A stretch of 64,000 nucleotides of DNA from Dongshaea marina (GCF_003072645.1 NZ_CP028897.1:4689501-4753500), one strand, 5' to 3'. Shown: positions 45,912-56,672, counted from the stretch's first letter. A program made the numbers and translations. The notes: a model not told the origin generated them from the sequence alone.

Positions 45912-46077
45912 CAATATCTCCTTAATACCTCACCACCTCACTAGGGGCGGTGACAGATAAAATGCACCTTGGCGGCGCCCGCTATAATTGAGCACCGTAT
46001 TACCAAAGATATAACAATGATTGCAAGCAGTTTTAACAAGCAAAGAAAGGGAAGCTGGTGTGTAAAGGGGGTGGCCT

Positions 46078-48057
46078 TTAGCTAGCCGGAGTCACTTTAG
46101 GGATACAGATGTGGAATTGAACGCCCTCACCCACTGTGCTTTCACAGGTGATACGTCCCTTGAGGAGCTGGGCGACCAGGTTATAGATGATATGGGTACC
46201 CAGTCCGCTACCGCCCTGGCCACGCTTGGAGGTCACGAAGGGGTCAAAAATCTTCGGCAGCACCTCGGGATCGATTCCCTGACCATTGTCCCGGTAGTCG
46301 ATCAGGACATCATCACCCTGCTCGGTCACATCTATGGTGACTTGACGCGGCTTATCAAAGTCCTCACCAAATCCGTGGTTGATCGAGTTGAGGATAAGAT
46401 TCGAATAGATCTGGGTCAGGCTTCCCGGATAACTGGTCAGTTCAATCATAGGATCGCAGTTGATCTCAACCTCACAGTGCGCCTTCTTGAGCTTGTGACC
46501 CAGGGAGACCACCACTTGGTGCAGGTGATCCGCCACCTTGAAGGTGTAGTGTGCTTCAGAGGTCTGATCAACCGCCACCTGCTTGAAGCTTGAGATCAGA
46601 TCCGAGGCTCGCCTGAGGTTGCTCTGCATCAGGCTGGTCGACTCATCCAGATTGCCGAGAAACTCGTTGAGGTAGGTCATGGAGATCTTCTTCGCTTCAA
46701 CATGGGTGCGGAACTCGTCGGCCTGCTCCTGCAGATAAGAGGAGGCGGTCACACTGATGCCGATCGGCGTATTGATCTCGTGAGCAACCCCCGCCACCAG
46801 CGAACCGAGAGATGCCATCTTCTCGGCCTCGACCAGGGTCTGCTGGGCCTGTTTGAGATCCTGATATGCCTTGGCCAGCTGGTCATTACTCTCCTGGAGA
46901 TCCTTGGTCCTGACCTTAACCTTCTCTTCCAGCTCTTCGTTGAGTTGCTTGATTTCACGCTCAACCCGCTTGAGAGGCGTGATGTCATAACCAAATCCGA
47001 TCAGATACTTCAGCTCGTTATTCTCGTGGAAGGGCACAAAGGTCCACTCCAGAATCAGCTCGGCGCCCTGCTGATCCAACATCACAATTTCTCGATCCTC
47101 GATCACGCTCATATTTTCCAGCTCTACGGCGAGCTCATCGCGCATCTCCTTAGTGACAAACAGATCGAGCCAGTTCTTAGAGAGCATCTCCTCTTTCAGG
47201 TAACCCGTCAGCAGCACCGCCGCCGGGTTGATACTGGCGATCGACAGATCCGGCTCAAGGCAGCTGATCACCAGGTTGGATGAGTTGATAATGGTTGCAG
47301 AGAAATCCCGCTCCTGCTGCAACTGTTCGACCGCCTTCTGGCGTGCCTCCAGCTCGACCTGTATGGTCGTTCGCATCTGGTTGAGGGTACTGGCCAGCAT
47401 ATCCAGCTCATCATATTTGTGAGGAAGTTTCTTGGATCGACCATCCAGCAGTAACTCCTGATCCAGATGATCCAGATTAAAATTACTGGTGAAGTTCGCC
47501 ATCTTGTTGAGATGGCGCACGATCAACGAATAGATGATCAATATGATACAGATAGACACAACCAGGGTCTTGATGGTCTGCGACACCAGGATCAGCACAG
47601 ATTTTTCAAGCAATCGCTGGTAGATCTCTTCCAGAGATGCGGCAACAAACAGCTTACCGACCATCTCACCCTGATAGATGAGATCAAACTCGTGGGATAT
47701 ATCGTACTTTTTCTTCTCAACCCCCTGAGAAATAAGGGGCACTTCGGTATTACCCAGGATCTCCTTAACCATTACATACTGCATATTGGGCAGATTCATG
47801 ATCCCTTCGATCTGCATCTGAACCTGCTCCTCATCCAGGTTCCACAGACTCGCGGCTATCGGTTGTAAAAAGGATGCCTCAATCTGTGCTATCCCATCCT
47901 CAATAACCTCAACATCCTTCCGGTAATCCCAGAAGAGCTGGATGATGGTGATAAGCAAGGCTAAGAAAGTACTACAGATCAGGATGTAACCCAGCATTCG
48001 AATCGAGATGCTGTTTCGTCCCGCTGTCTGCACTATCTTAGAAAATGATGTTGGCAT
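46078..48057 (-). CDS. PAS-domain sensor histidine kinase
   Basis: A 659-aa membrane kinase: membrane segment (MLGYILICSTFLALLITIIQLFW), periplasmic domain of about 120 aa, second membrane segment (TLVVSICIILIIYSLIV), HAMP-like linker, a PAS domain (INSSNLVISCLEPDLSIASINPAAVLLTGY, GFGYDITPLKRVE), a coiled coil (EEKVKVRTKDLQESNDQ), then a HisKA variant, SLGSLVAGVAHEINTPIG, and an ATPase domain (NLILNSINHGF, DNGQGIDPEVL, GGSGLGTHIIYNLV). No response regulator is adjacent, so it is an orphan kinase. Confidence 0.9.
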   Translation of the reverse strand: MPTSFSKIVQTAGRNSISIRMLGYILICSTFLALLITIIQLFWDYRKDVEVIEDGIAQIEASFLQPIAASLWNLDEEQVQMQIEGIMNLPNMQYVMVKEILGNTEVPLISQGVEKKKYDISHEFDLIYQGEMVGKLFVAASLEEIYQRLLEKSVLILVSQTIKTLVVSICIILIIYSLIVRHLNKMANFTSNFNLDHLDQELLLDGRSKKLPHKYDELDMLASTLNQMRTTIQVELEARQKAVEQLQQERDFSATIINSSNLVISCLEPDLSIASINPAAVLLTGYLKEEMLSKNWLDLFVTKEMRDELAVELENMSVIEDREIVMLDQQGAELILEWTFVPFHENNELKYLIGFGYDITPLKRVEREIKQLNEELEEKVKVRTKDLQESNDQLAKAYQDLKQAQQTLVEAEKMASLGSLVAGVAHEINTPIGISVTASSYLQEQADEFRTHVEAKKISMTYLNEFLGNLDESTSLMQSNLRRASDLISSFKQVAVDQTSEAHYTFKVADHLHQVVVSLGHKLKKAHCEVEINCDPMIELTSYPGSLTQIYSNLILNSINHGFGEDFDKPRQVTIDVTEQGDDVLIDYRDNGQGIDPEVLPKIFDPFVTSKRGQGGSGLGTHIIYNLVAQLLKGRITCESTVGEGVQFHICIPKVTPAS

Positions 48058-48261
48058 CTGACCTCTTCGATCTCACGTCCAATGCTGGTTATTTTTTATA
48101 TCCCTCTCGGATCTTTATCGTCTGAGTCTGCAGATACGTCAAGGAAGTCATCGCAATAAATTTGCCAATCCAGGATGAACAAGGTAAATCTGTGCTCGGA
48201 TGCACTAAAAACAAAACAACAACAGCGACTGGCCTGAGCCGGCCGTGACGAGGAACTACTT

Positions 48262-50318
48262 ATGAGCAACCCTTTGCTGAGCATGGACGGACTTCCTCCT
48301 TTCAGCCAGATCCAGGCGGAGCATGTAAAGCCTGCCGTTGAGCAGGCGATCGCCGATTGTAAGAAGCGGGTCAGCGATGTCCTGGCGACTTCAGAAAACC
48401 TGACCTGGGATAACCTGGTATCCCCTCTGGAGGAGGTCGATGACCACCTGAGCCGGATCTGGTCACCGGTGAGCCACATGAATTCCGTGGTCAACAGTGA
48501 TGCCCTGCGTGAGGCACACGACGCCTGCTTGCCACTACTATCTGAGTACTCCACCTTTATAGGCCAACACCAGGGACTCTTTGAGGCCCACCATGCCCTG
48601 CGGGAGAGTGACAGCTTCAGCGCCCTGAGTCAGGCTCAACAAAAAGAGATCGAAAATATCCTGCGCGACTTCCGGCTGTCGGGGATTGCCCTTCCTGAAG
48701 AGCAGCAACAGCGCTATGCCGAGATCCAGACCCGCCTCTCCGAGCTCTCCTCTGGATTCAGCAATAACCTGCTGGATGCAACGGCAGGCTGGACCCGCCT
48801 GGTAGCAGACATTGATGAGCTCAAGGGGCTCCCCCAATCGGTACTCGATGCCGCCCAGCAGGCAGCACAATCTAAGGAGCTTGATGGCTGGCTGTTTACC
48901 CTGGATTTTCCCTCCTACCTGCCAGTGATGATGTACGCTGATAACCCTGAGCTGCGCCGCGAAATGTATACGGCGTTCTGCACCCGGGCCTCCGATCAGG
49001 GACCCAATGCCGGCAAATGGGATAACAGTGCGCTGATGGATGAGCTGCTCGGTCTGCGTCATGAGAGGGCTCAGCTGCTGGAGTTTGCCAACTATGGCCA
49101 GCTCTCTCTTGCCACCAAGATGGCCGAAAACACGGAGCAGGTTTACCAGTTCCTGCAGGAGCTGGCTGAAAAATCCAAGCCACAGGCCGAGCAGGAAAAA
49201 CAGCAACTTCTTGAGTTTGCCCGGGAGCACTATCAGATTGATGAGCTTCAGGCCTGGGATTACGCCTACTATGGTGAAAAACTCAAGCAGCACCTCTATA
49301 CCATCTCAGATGAGGACCTACGCCCCTACTTCCCGGAGCAAAAGGTACTCTCCGGCCTGTTTGAAACGGTCCACCGTCTGTTTGGCATCCAGGTGAAAGA
49401 GCGCTATGGCATCGAAACCTGGCATGATGATGTTCGTTTCTTCGATATCTTTGATGAAAACAACCAGCTCAGGGGTAGCTTCTACCTGGATCTCTATGCC
49501 CGTCAGAACAAGCGTGGCGGTGCCTGGATGGATGAGTGTGAGGTTCGCCGTTATCGCCAGGATGGCACCCTGCAACATCCGGTGGCCTACCTGACCTGTA
49601 ATTTCAACGCACCGGTCGGCGATAAACCTGCACTGTTTACCCATCAGGAGGTAACCACCCTGTTCCACGAGTTTGGGCATGGCATCCATCACATGCTGAC
49701 CCAGATCGATATAGGTGGAGTCTCGGGGATCAACGGGGTGCCCTGGGATGCCGTAGAGCTCCCCAGTCAGTTCCTGGAAAACTGGTGCTGGCAGCCCGAG
49801 GCGCTGGCCTTTATCTCCGGGCACTATGAGACGGGCGAGCCCCTTCCCCAGGAGATGCTGGATAAGATGCTTGCCGCCAGAAACTTCCAGTCTGCCATGA
49901 CCATGGTTCGTCAACTGGAGTTTGCGCTGTTTGACTTCAGGCTGCACTGTGAGTTTGATCTGGCCCAGGGGGCCAAAATCCAGCAGAAGCTCGATGAGGT
50001 TCGCCGACAGGTCGCGGTGATCACTCCGCCTGAGTTTAACCGCTTCCAGCACAGCTTCTCTCATATCTTTGGTGGTGGTTATGCCGCTGGTTACTACAGC
50101 TATAAGTGGGCCGAGGTTCTCTCCGCGGATGCCTTCGGTCGTTTTGAAGAAGAGGGGATCTTTAACCCCAGGTGGGCCAGAGCTTCCTGAAAAATATCCT
50201 GGAGAAGGGAGGCTCACAGGAACCGATGGAACTGTTCCGGGCGTTCCGAGGCCGGGCTCCGCAAATTGATGCCCTGCTGCGTCATAGCGGGATTGAAACT
50301 CAGGAAACGCCATCCTGA
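48262..50318 (+). pseudogene. prlC: Oligopeptidase A, frameshifted near the 3' end (likely one missing C)
   Basis: A cytosolic M3 zinc metallopeptidase that degrades signal peptides and short peptides. The long frame (MSNPLLSMDGLPPFSQIQAEHVKPAV…) contains the zinc site FHEFGHGIHHM and GTPRDAVELPSQF-like GVPWDAVELPSQFLENW. It breaks at TTTAACCCCAGG (CCCC 50166-50169); a fifth C restores FNPQVGQSFLKNILEKGGSQ and an end at 50318, giving 685 aa (680 in E. coli). It heads a prlC-SMR-rsmJ cluster. Confidence 0.93.
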
Positions 50319-50443
50319 TAATGCCAGGCCGGGCCTCGCAGGGGCCCGGTTGCTGTAACCTCAGGCAGGCGTTATCATCGACGCCGCAACCCGCGACAGT
50401 CTTATATCCACCTCACTCCTGAAGCTTAACAACAGAGGATCCA

Positions 50444-50794
50444 GTGACCAAGCTCTACTACCTGAACTATCTGTATCTGGTGATCGCCATCATTGCGGAG
50501 GTGAGTGCTACCGCCGCAATCAAGGCCTCTGCCGGATTTACCCGACTCGTTCCCTCAGCCATCGTTATCATAGGCTACGGGATCTCATTTTATCTGCTGA
50601 GCAAAATTGTCGAGCAGATGTCCCTTGGGATCGTCTATGCGATCTGGTGTGGTGTCGGTATCGTTCTGGTCGCCCTTATTTCTCATCAGTTCTATCATCA
50701 GGCCCTGGACCTTCCGGCACTGATAGGTATTTTGCTAATCATCGCCGGGGTGATTATCATCAATCTTTTTTCTCAATCGATCAGACTGCACTAA
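50444..50794 (+). CDS. SMR-family multidrug efflux transporter
   Basis: A 116-aa inner-membrane protein with four membrane segments and the essential glutamate in segment 1 (LYLVIAIIAEVSATAAIKAS), plus the family stretches GYGISFYLLSKIVEQMSLGIVYAIWCGVG and GILLIIAGVIIINL. EmrE-like members exchange protons for cationic drugs, guanidinium or polyamines. The start is GTG with AGAGGA upstream. It is inserted between prlC and rsmJ, which are adjacent in E. coli, and ends 5 bp before rsmJ. Confidence 0.9.
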   Translation: MTKLYYLNYLYLVIAIIAEVSATAAIKASAGFTRLVPSAIVIIGYGISFYLLSKIVEQMSLGIVYAIWCGVGIVLVALISHQFYHQALDLPALIGILLIIAGVIIINLFSQSIRLH

Positions 50795-50799
50795 ACCTC

Positions 50800-51555
50800 A
50801 TGACAGATATCGCTCTCATCGCAAGCTCAGCCGAACATCAGCAGCAGGCCGACATACTGGCCAGTCGCTGGGGATTTCTTGGCCAACATCCCCACTTTCA
50901 ACTCGAGTGGGATGGCAATGTGCTGGCCCTTAAGCGTATCGACCAGCCAAAGGTGGGAGCCGTGCTGGTGGATCTCGCCGGGGGTAGCAGCAGCTATCGC
51001 CGACAAAAGGGTGGAGGAAAGAAAGAGGCGATCGCCCGCGCCGTAGGAATAAAGTCGGGGGAGCGCCCCACTGTTGTGGACGCAACCGCAGGATTAGCTC
51101 GCGATGCCTTCGTATTGGCCTCTCAGGGCTGCCAGGTTACCCTTATTGAACGAAGTGATGTCGTAGCCGCCCTTTTAGAAGACGGCCTTAGAAGAGCCTC
51201 CCAGGCCCCTGAAATTGGAGAGTGGATTGAGACGCGGATGCAGCTCAGGTTTGGCTCATCCCTTGAGATCATCGAAGCCCTGGAGCACAGGCCGGATGTG
51301 ATCTATCTGGATCCCATGTTCCCCCATAAGAAAAAGTCGGCCCAGGTTAAAAAAGAGATGCTGTTTTTCCAGGAGCTGGTGGGAGACGATCCGGATGCAG
51401 ACCGGCTACTACCGCTGGCACGCCAAAAGGCAAGGCAGCGGGTGGTGGTCAAGCGCCCCGGTTATGCCGAGCCGCTAAACGGCGAAAAGCCCGATGCGGT
51501 GATTGAAAGCAAGAAGCACCGCTTTGATATCTACTTCTGCCACAATCAGGGTTAA
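50800..51555 (+). CDS. rsmJ: 16S rRNA m2G1516 methyltransferase RsmJ
   Basis: RsmJ uses SAM to methylate G1516 of 16S rRNA. The 251-aa product starts MTDIALIASSAEHQQQADIL at 50800; the upstream open frame overlaps the SMR gene and is not coding. Motifs: VDLAGGSSSYRRQKGGGKKEAIARAVG, VVDATAGLARDAFVLASQG (SAM site), IYLDPMFPHKKKSAQVKKEM (catalytic DPMFP) and RVVVKRPGYAEPL. It follows prlC as in enterics, but with the SMR gene between. Confidence 0.95.
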   Translation: MTDIALIASSAEHQQQADILASRWGFLGQHPHFQLEWDGNVLALKRIDQPKVGAVLVDLAGGSSSYRRQKGGGKKEAIARAVGIKSGERPTVVDATAGLARDAFVLASQGCQVTLIERSDVVAALLEDGLRRASQAPEIGEWIETRMQLRFGSSLEIIEALEHRPDVIYLDPMFPHKKKSAQVKKEMLFFQELVGDDPDADRLLPLARQKARQRVVVKRPGYAEPLNGEKPDAVIESKKHRFDIYFCHNQG

Positions 51556-51568
51556 TTGCTACGCCAAT

Positions 51569-51957
51569 TCAGGACTGAGCCGGGTCGTACGTCTCATACC
51601 ACAGGGTGATGAGCCCCTGCTCATTGAACTTGAACCATTTCATCGCCTCCACACTCTGGCGACTGCCATCAAGCCGGTGAATGGTGACCGTCATGGGGAG
51701 AGCGATGGATGCCTCCCTTCGATATACTCATGAACCTTATGCTCTATCGTCTGAATATCGGTTCGAAACCGATTTAAAAACTCCAGATAGCTCTGATGGG
51801 TTGCCTGGTACACCCGGCCATTGACCCGGACTTCAAACTCATCGGCAAAACAGGCCGCGATATCCCGGATAGAGAGCTGTGCATCATGGGTTAAATGCTG
51901 CTTTTTCCAAGCGAGCAGCCTCTTTGCAAGCTCTGTCAATGTCTTGTTCGTCATCAT
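51569..51957 (-). pseudogene. SnoaL/NTF2-like protein, frameshifted (likely one missing base)
   Basis: The visible start, MTNKTLTELAKRLLAWKKQHL, continues through DIAACFADEFEVRVNGRVYQATHQSYLEFLNRFR to HPSLSP and a stop. One extra C in CTCCCCATG (GGGG 51695-51698 on the plus strand) extends it through MTVTIHRLDGSRQSVEAMKW and FKFNEQGLITLWYETYDPAQ to about 130 aa. The curved beta-sheet pattern (KWFKFNEQGLITLWYETY) is typical of the SnoaL/NTF2-like fold; function unknown. It is on the same strand as rhlE. Confidence 0.65.
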
Positions 51958-51989
51958 CCACCTTCTGGTTGTATCGAGGCTAAGGCCTG

Positions 51990-53381
51990 CTAGCCCTTTG
52001 GTGCCGCGCGCTGATCACTCCCCGCCGGCTTTGCCCCGGGACGGCGCCGGCTACTTGGCTTTCCCTGGTTACGACCTTGGCTCTGTCCCTGTCCTGCCTG
52101 ATGGCGACGGTTTTTACCGGTTGGCTTATGGCCGCGAGCATTATCACCGGAACGCTGCCCATCCTTGTGCTCAACCTTAGGCTGCTTGGGCTTTTTTGGT
52201 TTCTTGGGCTTTTTAACCCGCAGATCCAGCCTGGACTCAGGCAGCAGGTTAACCGGCTCAAAACCTGGCATCGGCTGACGGGGCAGTAGCTGCTTGATCA
52301 AGCGCTCAACGTCGCTGAGCTGTTTAAATTCATCGGCACACACCAAAGAGATCGCCTTCCCGGTTGCGCCGGCCCGCCCGGTCCGTCCGATCCTGTGTAC
52401 ATAATCCTCAGCCACATTGGGCAGATCAAAGTTCACTACTTGTGGGAGCTGATCGATATCCAGCCCCCGGGCTGCGATATCTGTCGCCACCAGGATTCGC
52501 ACCTCTCCCTGCTTAAAATCCGCTAGTGCCTTGGTTCTGGCGCCCTGGCTCTTGTTGCCGTGAATCGCTGCCGCTGTGATCCCCTTGTCATCCAGGTATC
52601 GGGTCAGACGATTGGCTCCATGCTTGGTCTTGGTGAATACCAGGGCCTGCTGCCACTGATTGTCCCGAATCAGTTGGGTCAGCAGCGCAGATTTCTGCTT
52701 CTTATCCACCGGGTGGATCCACTGCTCCACCGTGGTCGCGGCGGCATTGCGAGGAGTAACCGAGATCTCGATGGGATCATTGACCAGCCCCTTGGCCAGG
52801 GCGCGGATCTCATCGGAGAAGGTTGCCGAAAACATCAGGTTCTGCCGCTTCTTGGGCAAAAGAGAAAGTATTTTACGAATGTCATGGATAAATCCCATAT
52901 CCAGCATTCGGTCGGCCTCATCGAGGATCAGCACCTCCAGCTGCTTGAATCTAACCGCGTTCTGATTAAACAGATCCAGCAAACGGCCGGGAGTTGCGAC
53001 CAGCACATCGACGCCGCGGCGCAGGGTCATCATCTGTGGGTTGATCTTCACCCCACCAAAGACCACAGCTGAGCGCAGCGGCAGATTCTTCCCATAGGTT
53101 GCCACGCTCTCCCCAACCTGAGCGGCTAGCTCCCGGGTCGGAGTCAACACCAGGGCCCGGACCTGGTTCCCCTGGACCTTAGGTCCCTCAGACAAGCGCT
53201 GTAGCAGCGGCAGGGTAAAACCTGCGGTTTTCCCGGTTCCGGTTTGTGCCGCAGCCATAACATCCCGTCCCTCCAGTACCGCCGGAATTGCCTCGGCCTG
53301 AATAGGTGAAGGTGTTTCATAGCCCTGCTGGGCTACCGCTTCAAGAATCGGGGCTGAAAGGCCCAGGGTGGAAAAGCTCAT
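51990..53381 (-). CDS. rhlE: DEAD-box RNA helicase RhlE
   Basis: A 463-aa helicase from the ATG at 53381 ([13 protein letters not shown], with GAGA eight bases upstream; an earlier in-frame ATG adds six residues). Core motifs: [86 protein letters not shown] and [10 protein letters not shown]. The tail is very basic and repetitive ([13 protein letters not shown], then Gly/Gln/Arg-rich), which is typical of RhlE and would bind RNA. Confidence 0.93.
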   Translation of the reverse strand: MSFSTLGLSAPILEAVAQQGYETPSPIQAEAIPAVLEGRDVMAAAQTGTGKTAGFTLPLLQRLSEGPKVQGNQVRALVLTPTRELAAQVGESVATYGKNLPLRSAVVFGGVKINPQMMTLRRGVDVLVATPGRLLDLFNQNAVRFKQLEVLILDEADRMLDMGFIHDIRKILSLLPKKRQNLMFSATFSDEIRALAKGLVNDPIEISVTPRNAAATTVEQWIHPVDKKQKSALLTQLIRDNQWQQALVFTKTKHGANRLTRYLDDKGITAAAIHGNKSQGARTKALADFKQGEVRILVATDIAARGLDIDQLPQVVNFDLPNVAEDYVHRIGRTGRAGATGKAISLVCADEFKQLSDVERLIKQLLPRQPMPGFEPVNLLPESRLDLRVKKPKKPKKPKQPKVEHKDGQRSGDNARGHKPTGKNRRHQAGQGQSQGRNQGKPSSRRRPGAKPAGSDQRAAPKG

Positions 53382-53493
53382 TGAGTCATCTCTTGTCATG
53401 TTATGGTCCGGACCGCCCTCGCGGCGGCGCTGTAGCTTACAGGATCTCGTCTGGGAGCGCTATCAATGTTACCCGGCCTCATGCCAGGTACTT

Positions 53494-53953
53494 TCATCCG
53501 GAGACTTTTGCCGCCCTGCTCAACCAACGATCCAGCTGATTGGCAAAGGACTGGCGATCGCTCTGGCTCAGAGCCTGAGGCCCACCGGTCTCCACTCCAC
53601 TTGCCCTGAGGGTATCCATAAAATCTCTCATATTGAGGCGCTGGCGGATATTCTCCGGGGTATAGAGCTCCCCCGGGGATTGAGTGCCTGGGCCCCTTTC
53701 TCTATCACTTCGGCGGCCAGGGGAATATCAGCGGTTATCACCAGGTCCCCGCTTCGGAACGCTTCACGATCTCGTTATCCGCCACATCAAACCCTTTCAT
53801 AACCTGCAGCATCCGGATATTGGGGGCCTGAGGCAGGCGGATAGACTGATTGGCGACAAAGGTGATATCCACCCCGGTACGCTGCCCAGCTCGAAACAGG
53901 ATCTCTTTTATCACCACGGGACAGGCATCCGCATCAACCCAAATCTTCATCAA
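53494..53953 (-). pseudogene. yaiI: YaiI/YqxD family protein (UPF0178), two frameshifts
   Basis: The start [22 protein letters not shown] is the family signature. The frame breaks at GCGGGGACC (plus-strand CCCC 53747-53750, one base short) and again at CCCCGGGGGAGC (53670-53674, one short). With both corrected it reads [60 protein letters not shown] and ends …AAKVSG, 153 aa (152 in E. coli). Two hits in one small gene, both in G runs, support sequence error. The fold is PIN-like; function unknown. Confidence 0.85.
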
Positions 53954-54000
53954 TAAAACTCCCTTACAAACAGAAACAGGGCCAGCAACTCAAATAAAGC

Positions 54001-54022
54001 CGGGACACCCCAGGGTGTCCCG
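54001..54022 (-). terminator. Terminator of the 54049 substrate-binding protein gene
   Basis: CGGGACACCC / GGGTGTCCCG is a near-perfect palindrome. On the minus strand it is followed by GCTTTATTT, 26 bp past the stop codon. Confidence 0.65.
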
Positions 54023-54048
54023 CTGTGAATGGGCCTGCACCCTAACAA

Positions 54049-54798
54049 TCAGCGATAGTGACTCAGAATCTTGTCATATTCACCGGATGCCTTGACGGCA
54101 TCAATCGCCTGTTGCAACGCAGCAACATCTGAATCGGCCACATCATTACTGAAGGCGTAATAAACGGCTGACTCTTTGAAGGTATAAACCGCTTCAAACT
54201 TAGCTGGATTGTAGCCCAGGCTTTTCAGCATCCACAATGCCGAGTTCTCTTCAAAGGCCCACAGATCCACCCGGCCCGTGGCAAGCTTCTTGGCAACCTG
54301 CTCCGGCTTGCCCGAGATCTTCATATTCTTCACCCCGGCCCTGGCTGCCAGCTGCTGCCCGACATCCTCGGGAATCGCGCCGACTTTATATCTGTTGATC
54401 TCGGCAACCGAAGCAATCTTGATCCCTTTCGATTTTTTCGCAAGAAGCACCACCTTGGTGGCGATAATCGGGCCCGCCCACTTGAACAATGACTCCCGCT
54501 GCTCGGTGCGGGTGGTGGCAAACAGCATCACACCCGGCCCCTTGAGACCCATATCATAGGCCCGGGCCCAGGGAAGCACCTTGAATTGTGATTTAGAGAT
54601 CGGCGTTCCGGCCTGTTTGCTGGCTGCGAGTAGTAACTCGATCGAGATCCCGCTCAGCTTTCCGTCCTGCCTGAAGTTATAAGGGGGAAAACCGGACTCT
54701 GTCACCAGGTTAAGTCTGGAAAAGTCTGCGGCAACCACGGGGAAACTCACAATAATTGCAACCACAAGGGCTGCCATCTTCCTGATATGACGTATCAT
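54049..54798 (-). CDS. Orphan periplasmic substrate-binding protein (SBP_bac_3-like)
   Basis: A 249-aa protein from the ATG at 54798 (GGGAGAGAG upstream). It has a signal peptide (MAALVVAIIVSFPVVAADF) and the fold FSRLNLVTESGFPPYNFRQDGKLSGISIELLLAASKQAG, VMLFATTRTEQRESLFKWAGPI, KVGAIPEDVGQQLAARAG and a polar-amino-acid-type C-terminus (AIDAVKASGEYDKILSHY). No permease or ATPase is adjacent. Confidence 0.82.
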   Translation of the reverse strand: MIRHIRKMAALVVAIIVSFPVVAADFSRLNLVTESGFPPYNFRQDGKLSGISIELLLAASKQAGTPISKSQFKVLPWARAYDMGLKGPGVMLFATTRTEQRESLFKWAGPIIATKVVLLAKKSKGIKIASVAEINRYKVGAIPEDVGQQLAARAGVKNMKISGKPEQVAKKLATGRVDLWAFEENSALWMLKSLGYNPAKFEAVYTFKESAVYYAFSNDVADSDVAALQQAIDAVKASGEYDKILSHYR

Positions 54799-54949
54799 CA
54801 ACTTCTCTCTCCCTGTTGGCAAAGGCCGGGGGATCTGGCTCTGTTACAAGAATAGAAGAAAGCCGGTTAACTACACACAAATCGCACAGTGTCCATAATT
54901 GTTATTAAATGGCGGCTGATATATCTCCAACCACAGGACCCATACTCAG

Positions 54950-56418
54950 ATGCGTTATCGCATACTCTTGCTCGTCACTTTACTGCTTTGTAGCGGCTAC
55001 CAGCCTCTGAGCCAGGCCTCAGAGGTCTCACCGCTTCCTGCGTTGCGTAGCCTGTATCAGGGGGATCTCGACAACCTGCTCAAGCGAAGGGTCATTCGGG
55101 TTCTGGTGGTCTATCAAAAGGGGTTTTACTATCTGCACAACGGGGCTCAGAAGGGGATCACCACACTGCAGATCCGCGAATTCGAAAAATGGCTGAACCA
55201 TAAATATTTTCGCCATCAGAAACTCAAGCTAAGAATTGAGATCATCCCGGTCAGGCGCGATCAGCTCTTCAAAAAACTAATCACGGGTGCAGGTGACATC
55301 GCCATTGCCAATCTCACCATCACTCCCGGCCGCCAGGCCCTGGTCTCCTTCTCCCGCCCTGTCTATCAGGGGTCAAGGAGTTGATTATCACCCATAATGG
55401 GGCCTCGGACCTCAAGAGCCTGGACTCGCTCTCCGCCAAACGGATCTGGGTGCAAAAAAGCTCGAGTTACTATGAGTCATTGCAACATCTTAACCATGAG
55501 CTGGAGAAAAAAGAGCTCCCCCCCATCTATATTGAGCTGCTGCCCAACTACCTGCAATCGGGCGATATTCTGGATATGGTCAATGAGGGGATCATACCGA
55601 TGACGGTTGCCGACAGTCACCTGGCCGAGCTTTGGAGAAAGGTGCTACCAGACATCAAGGTTCATCCACATCTGGCTATCGCGACCAACCGCAATATCGG
55701 CTGGGCCTTTCGCAAGGGAAGTCCCGAGCTTGCCAACGCGATCAACCACTTTTTAAAGAGTCACCGCAAGGGCACCCGCTTTGGCAATATCGTCTATGGA
55801 CGGTACCTCAAGCATTCCGGCTGGCTGCGGCGCTTGCAAAAAGCTGATCAACAGCACCTGTTTCGCAGCTTTGGACCCATCTTCCAAAAATATGCCGACA
55901 CCTACGAGATGGATTGGTTGCTATTGACCGCTCAGGCCTTTCAGGAATCCGGCCTTAACCAGAACAAGCGAAGCAACCGAGGCGCCATCGGGATCATGCA
56001 GGTACTTCCCAGCACCGCCCGTGAGCCCTATGTCAATATCCCACATATTGAACAGTTGGAAAATAATGTCCATGCCGGAACCAAGTACCTGAGATTTATG
56101 ATAGATAACTTCTTTAACCAGGAGCAGATGACGCCGAGAAACCGCTATCTATTTGCCCTGGCGGCCTACAACGCTGGCCCTAACCGGATCAGTCGGGTCC
56201 GCGCCCTGGCGACCAAGCATGGCTTTGATGAAAATATCTGGTTCAACAATGTTGAGGTTGTCGCCGCTCGCTACATCAGTGATGAGACCATCCGCTATGT
56301 CAGCAACATCAGCAAATACTACCTGGCCTACCGCTACATCTGGAATGTTGAGACCAGTCGCAAGAAGATGAAAGAGCAGCTGGATCGCCACCATCAGAAG
56401 CGCCCGCCTCTCAAATAG
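54950..56418 (+). pseudogene. MltF-like lytic transglycosylase with solute-binding domain, frameshifted (likely one missing G)
   Basis: A two-domain envelope protein: signal peptide (RILLLVTLLLCSGYQPLSQAS), a type-3 solute-binding domain (VIRVLVVYQKGFYYLHNGAQKGI, RQALVSFSRPVYQG), then a C-terminal SLT domain with catalytic Glu in LLTAQAFQESGLNQ, GAIGIMQVLPSTA, LFALAAYNAGPNRI. It would cleave peptidoglycan glycan strands. The frame breaks at CAGGGGTC (G run 55369-55372); a fifth G restores VYQGVKELIITHNG and 489 aa. E. coli MltF is 518 aa. Confidence 0.85.
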
Positions 56419-56439
56419 CAGACATCTTCCTGTGGATTG

Positions 56440-56520
56440 GTAATTTGCAGCCAGGCTGCAAATGCCGATGCTGACCAGAAGCAGGTCAGAAGTATTCCCC
56501 GCGGGGTTATGTGTTAGGTC
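56440..56520. repeat. Small cluster of short hairpins, possible sixth mosaic copy
   Basis: ATTTGCAGC-CAG-GCTGCAAAT (56445-56465), CTGACC/GGTCAG and CCCCGCGGGG follow one another, like the dense small hairpins of copies A to E. The TACTTT stem and the shared tail are absent, so membership is uncertain. Confidence 0.4.
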
Positions 56521-56521
56521 C

Positions 56522-56657
56522 GTTGCTCATACAAAGGTGTATTGATATCAAGGTCACCAACCTTCTGTCGCGAGGATGCGGCAGCAGAGGTTCCATGGAC
56601 GGATACACAGTGTTGGTGAGACGTGAAACCGGATATCAACAACAGATGTGAAACACG
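56522..56657 (-). repeat. Second dispersed repeat family, copy 2
   Basis: The reverse complement of this segment matches 9510-9664 in ordered blocks: GTGTTTCACATCTG, GGTTTCACG, CTCACCAACACTGTG, CTGCCGCATCC, AAGGTTGGTGACCTT, ATCAATACA and AGCAAC. It is about 20 bp shorter than copy 1, mainly between the third and fourth blocks. Confidence 0.7.
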
Positions 56658-56672
56658 CCCCCCCGCGGGCTA

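Noticed and set aside
49318-50313. A 331-codon minus-strand frame over the prlC 3' end
   Set aside because: The plus-strand sequence codes for the zinc site and conserved C-terminus of oligopeptidase A, so the minus frame is a shadow.
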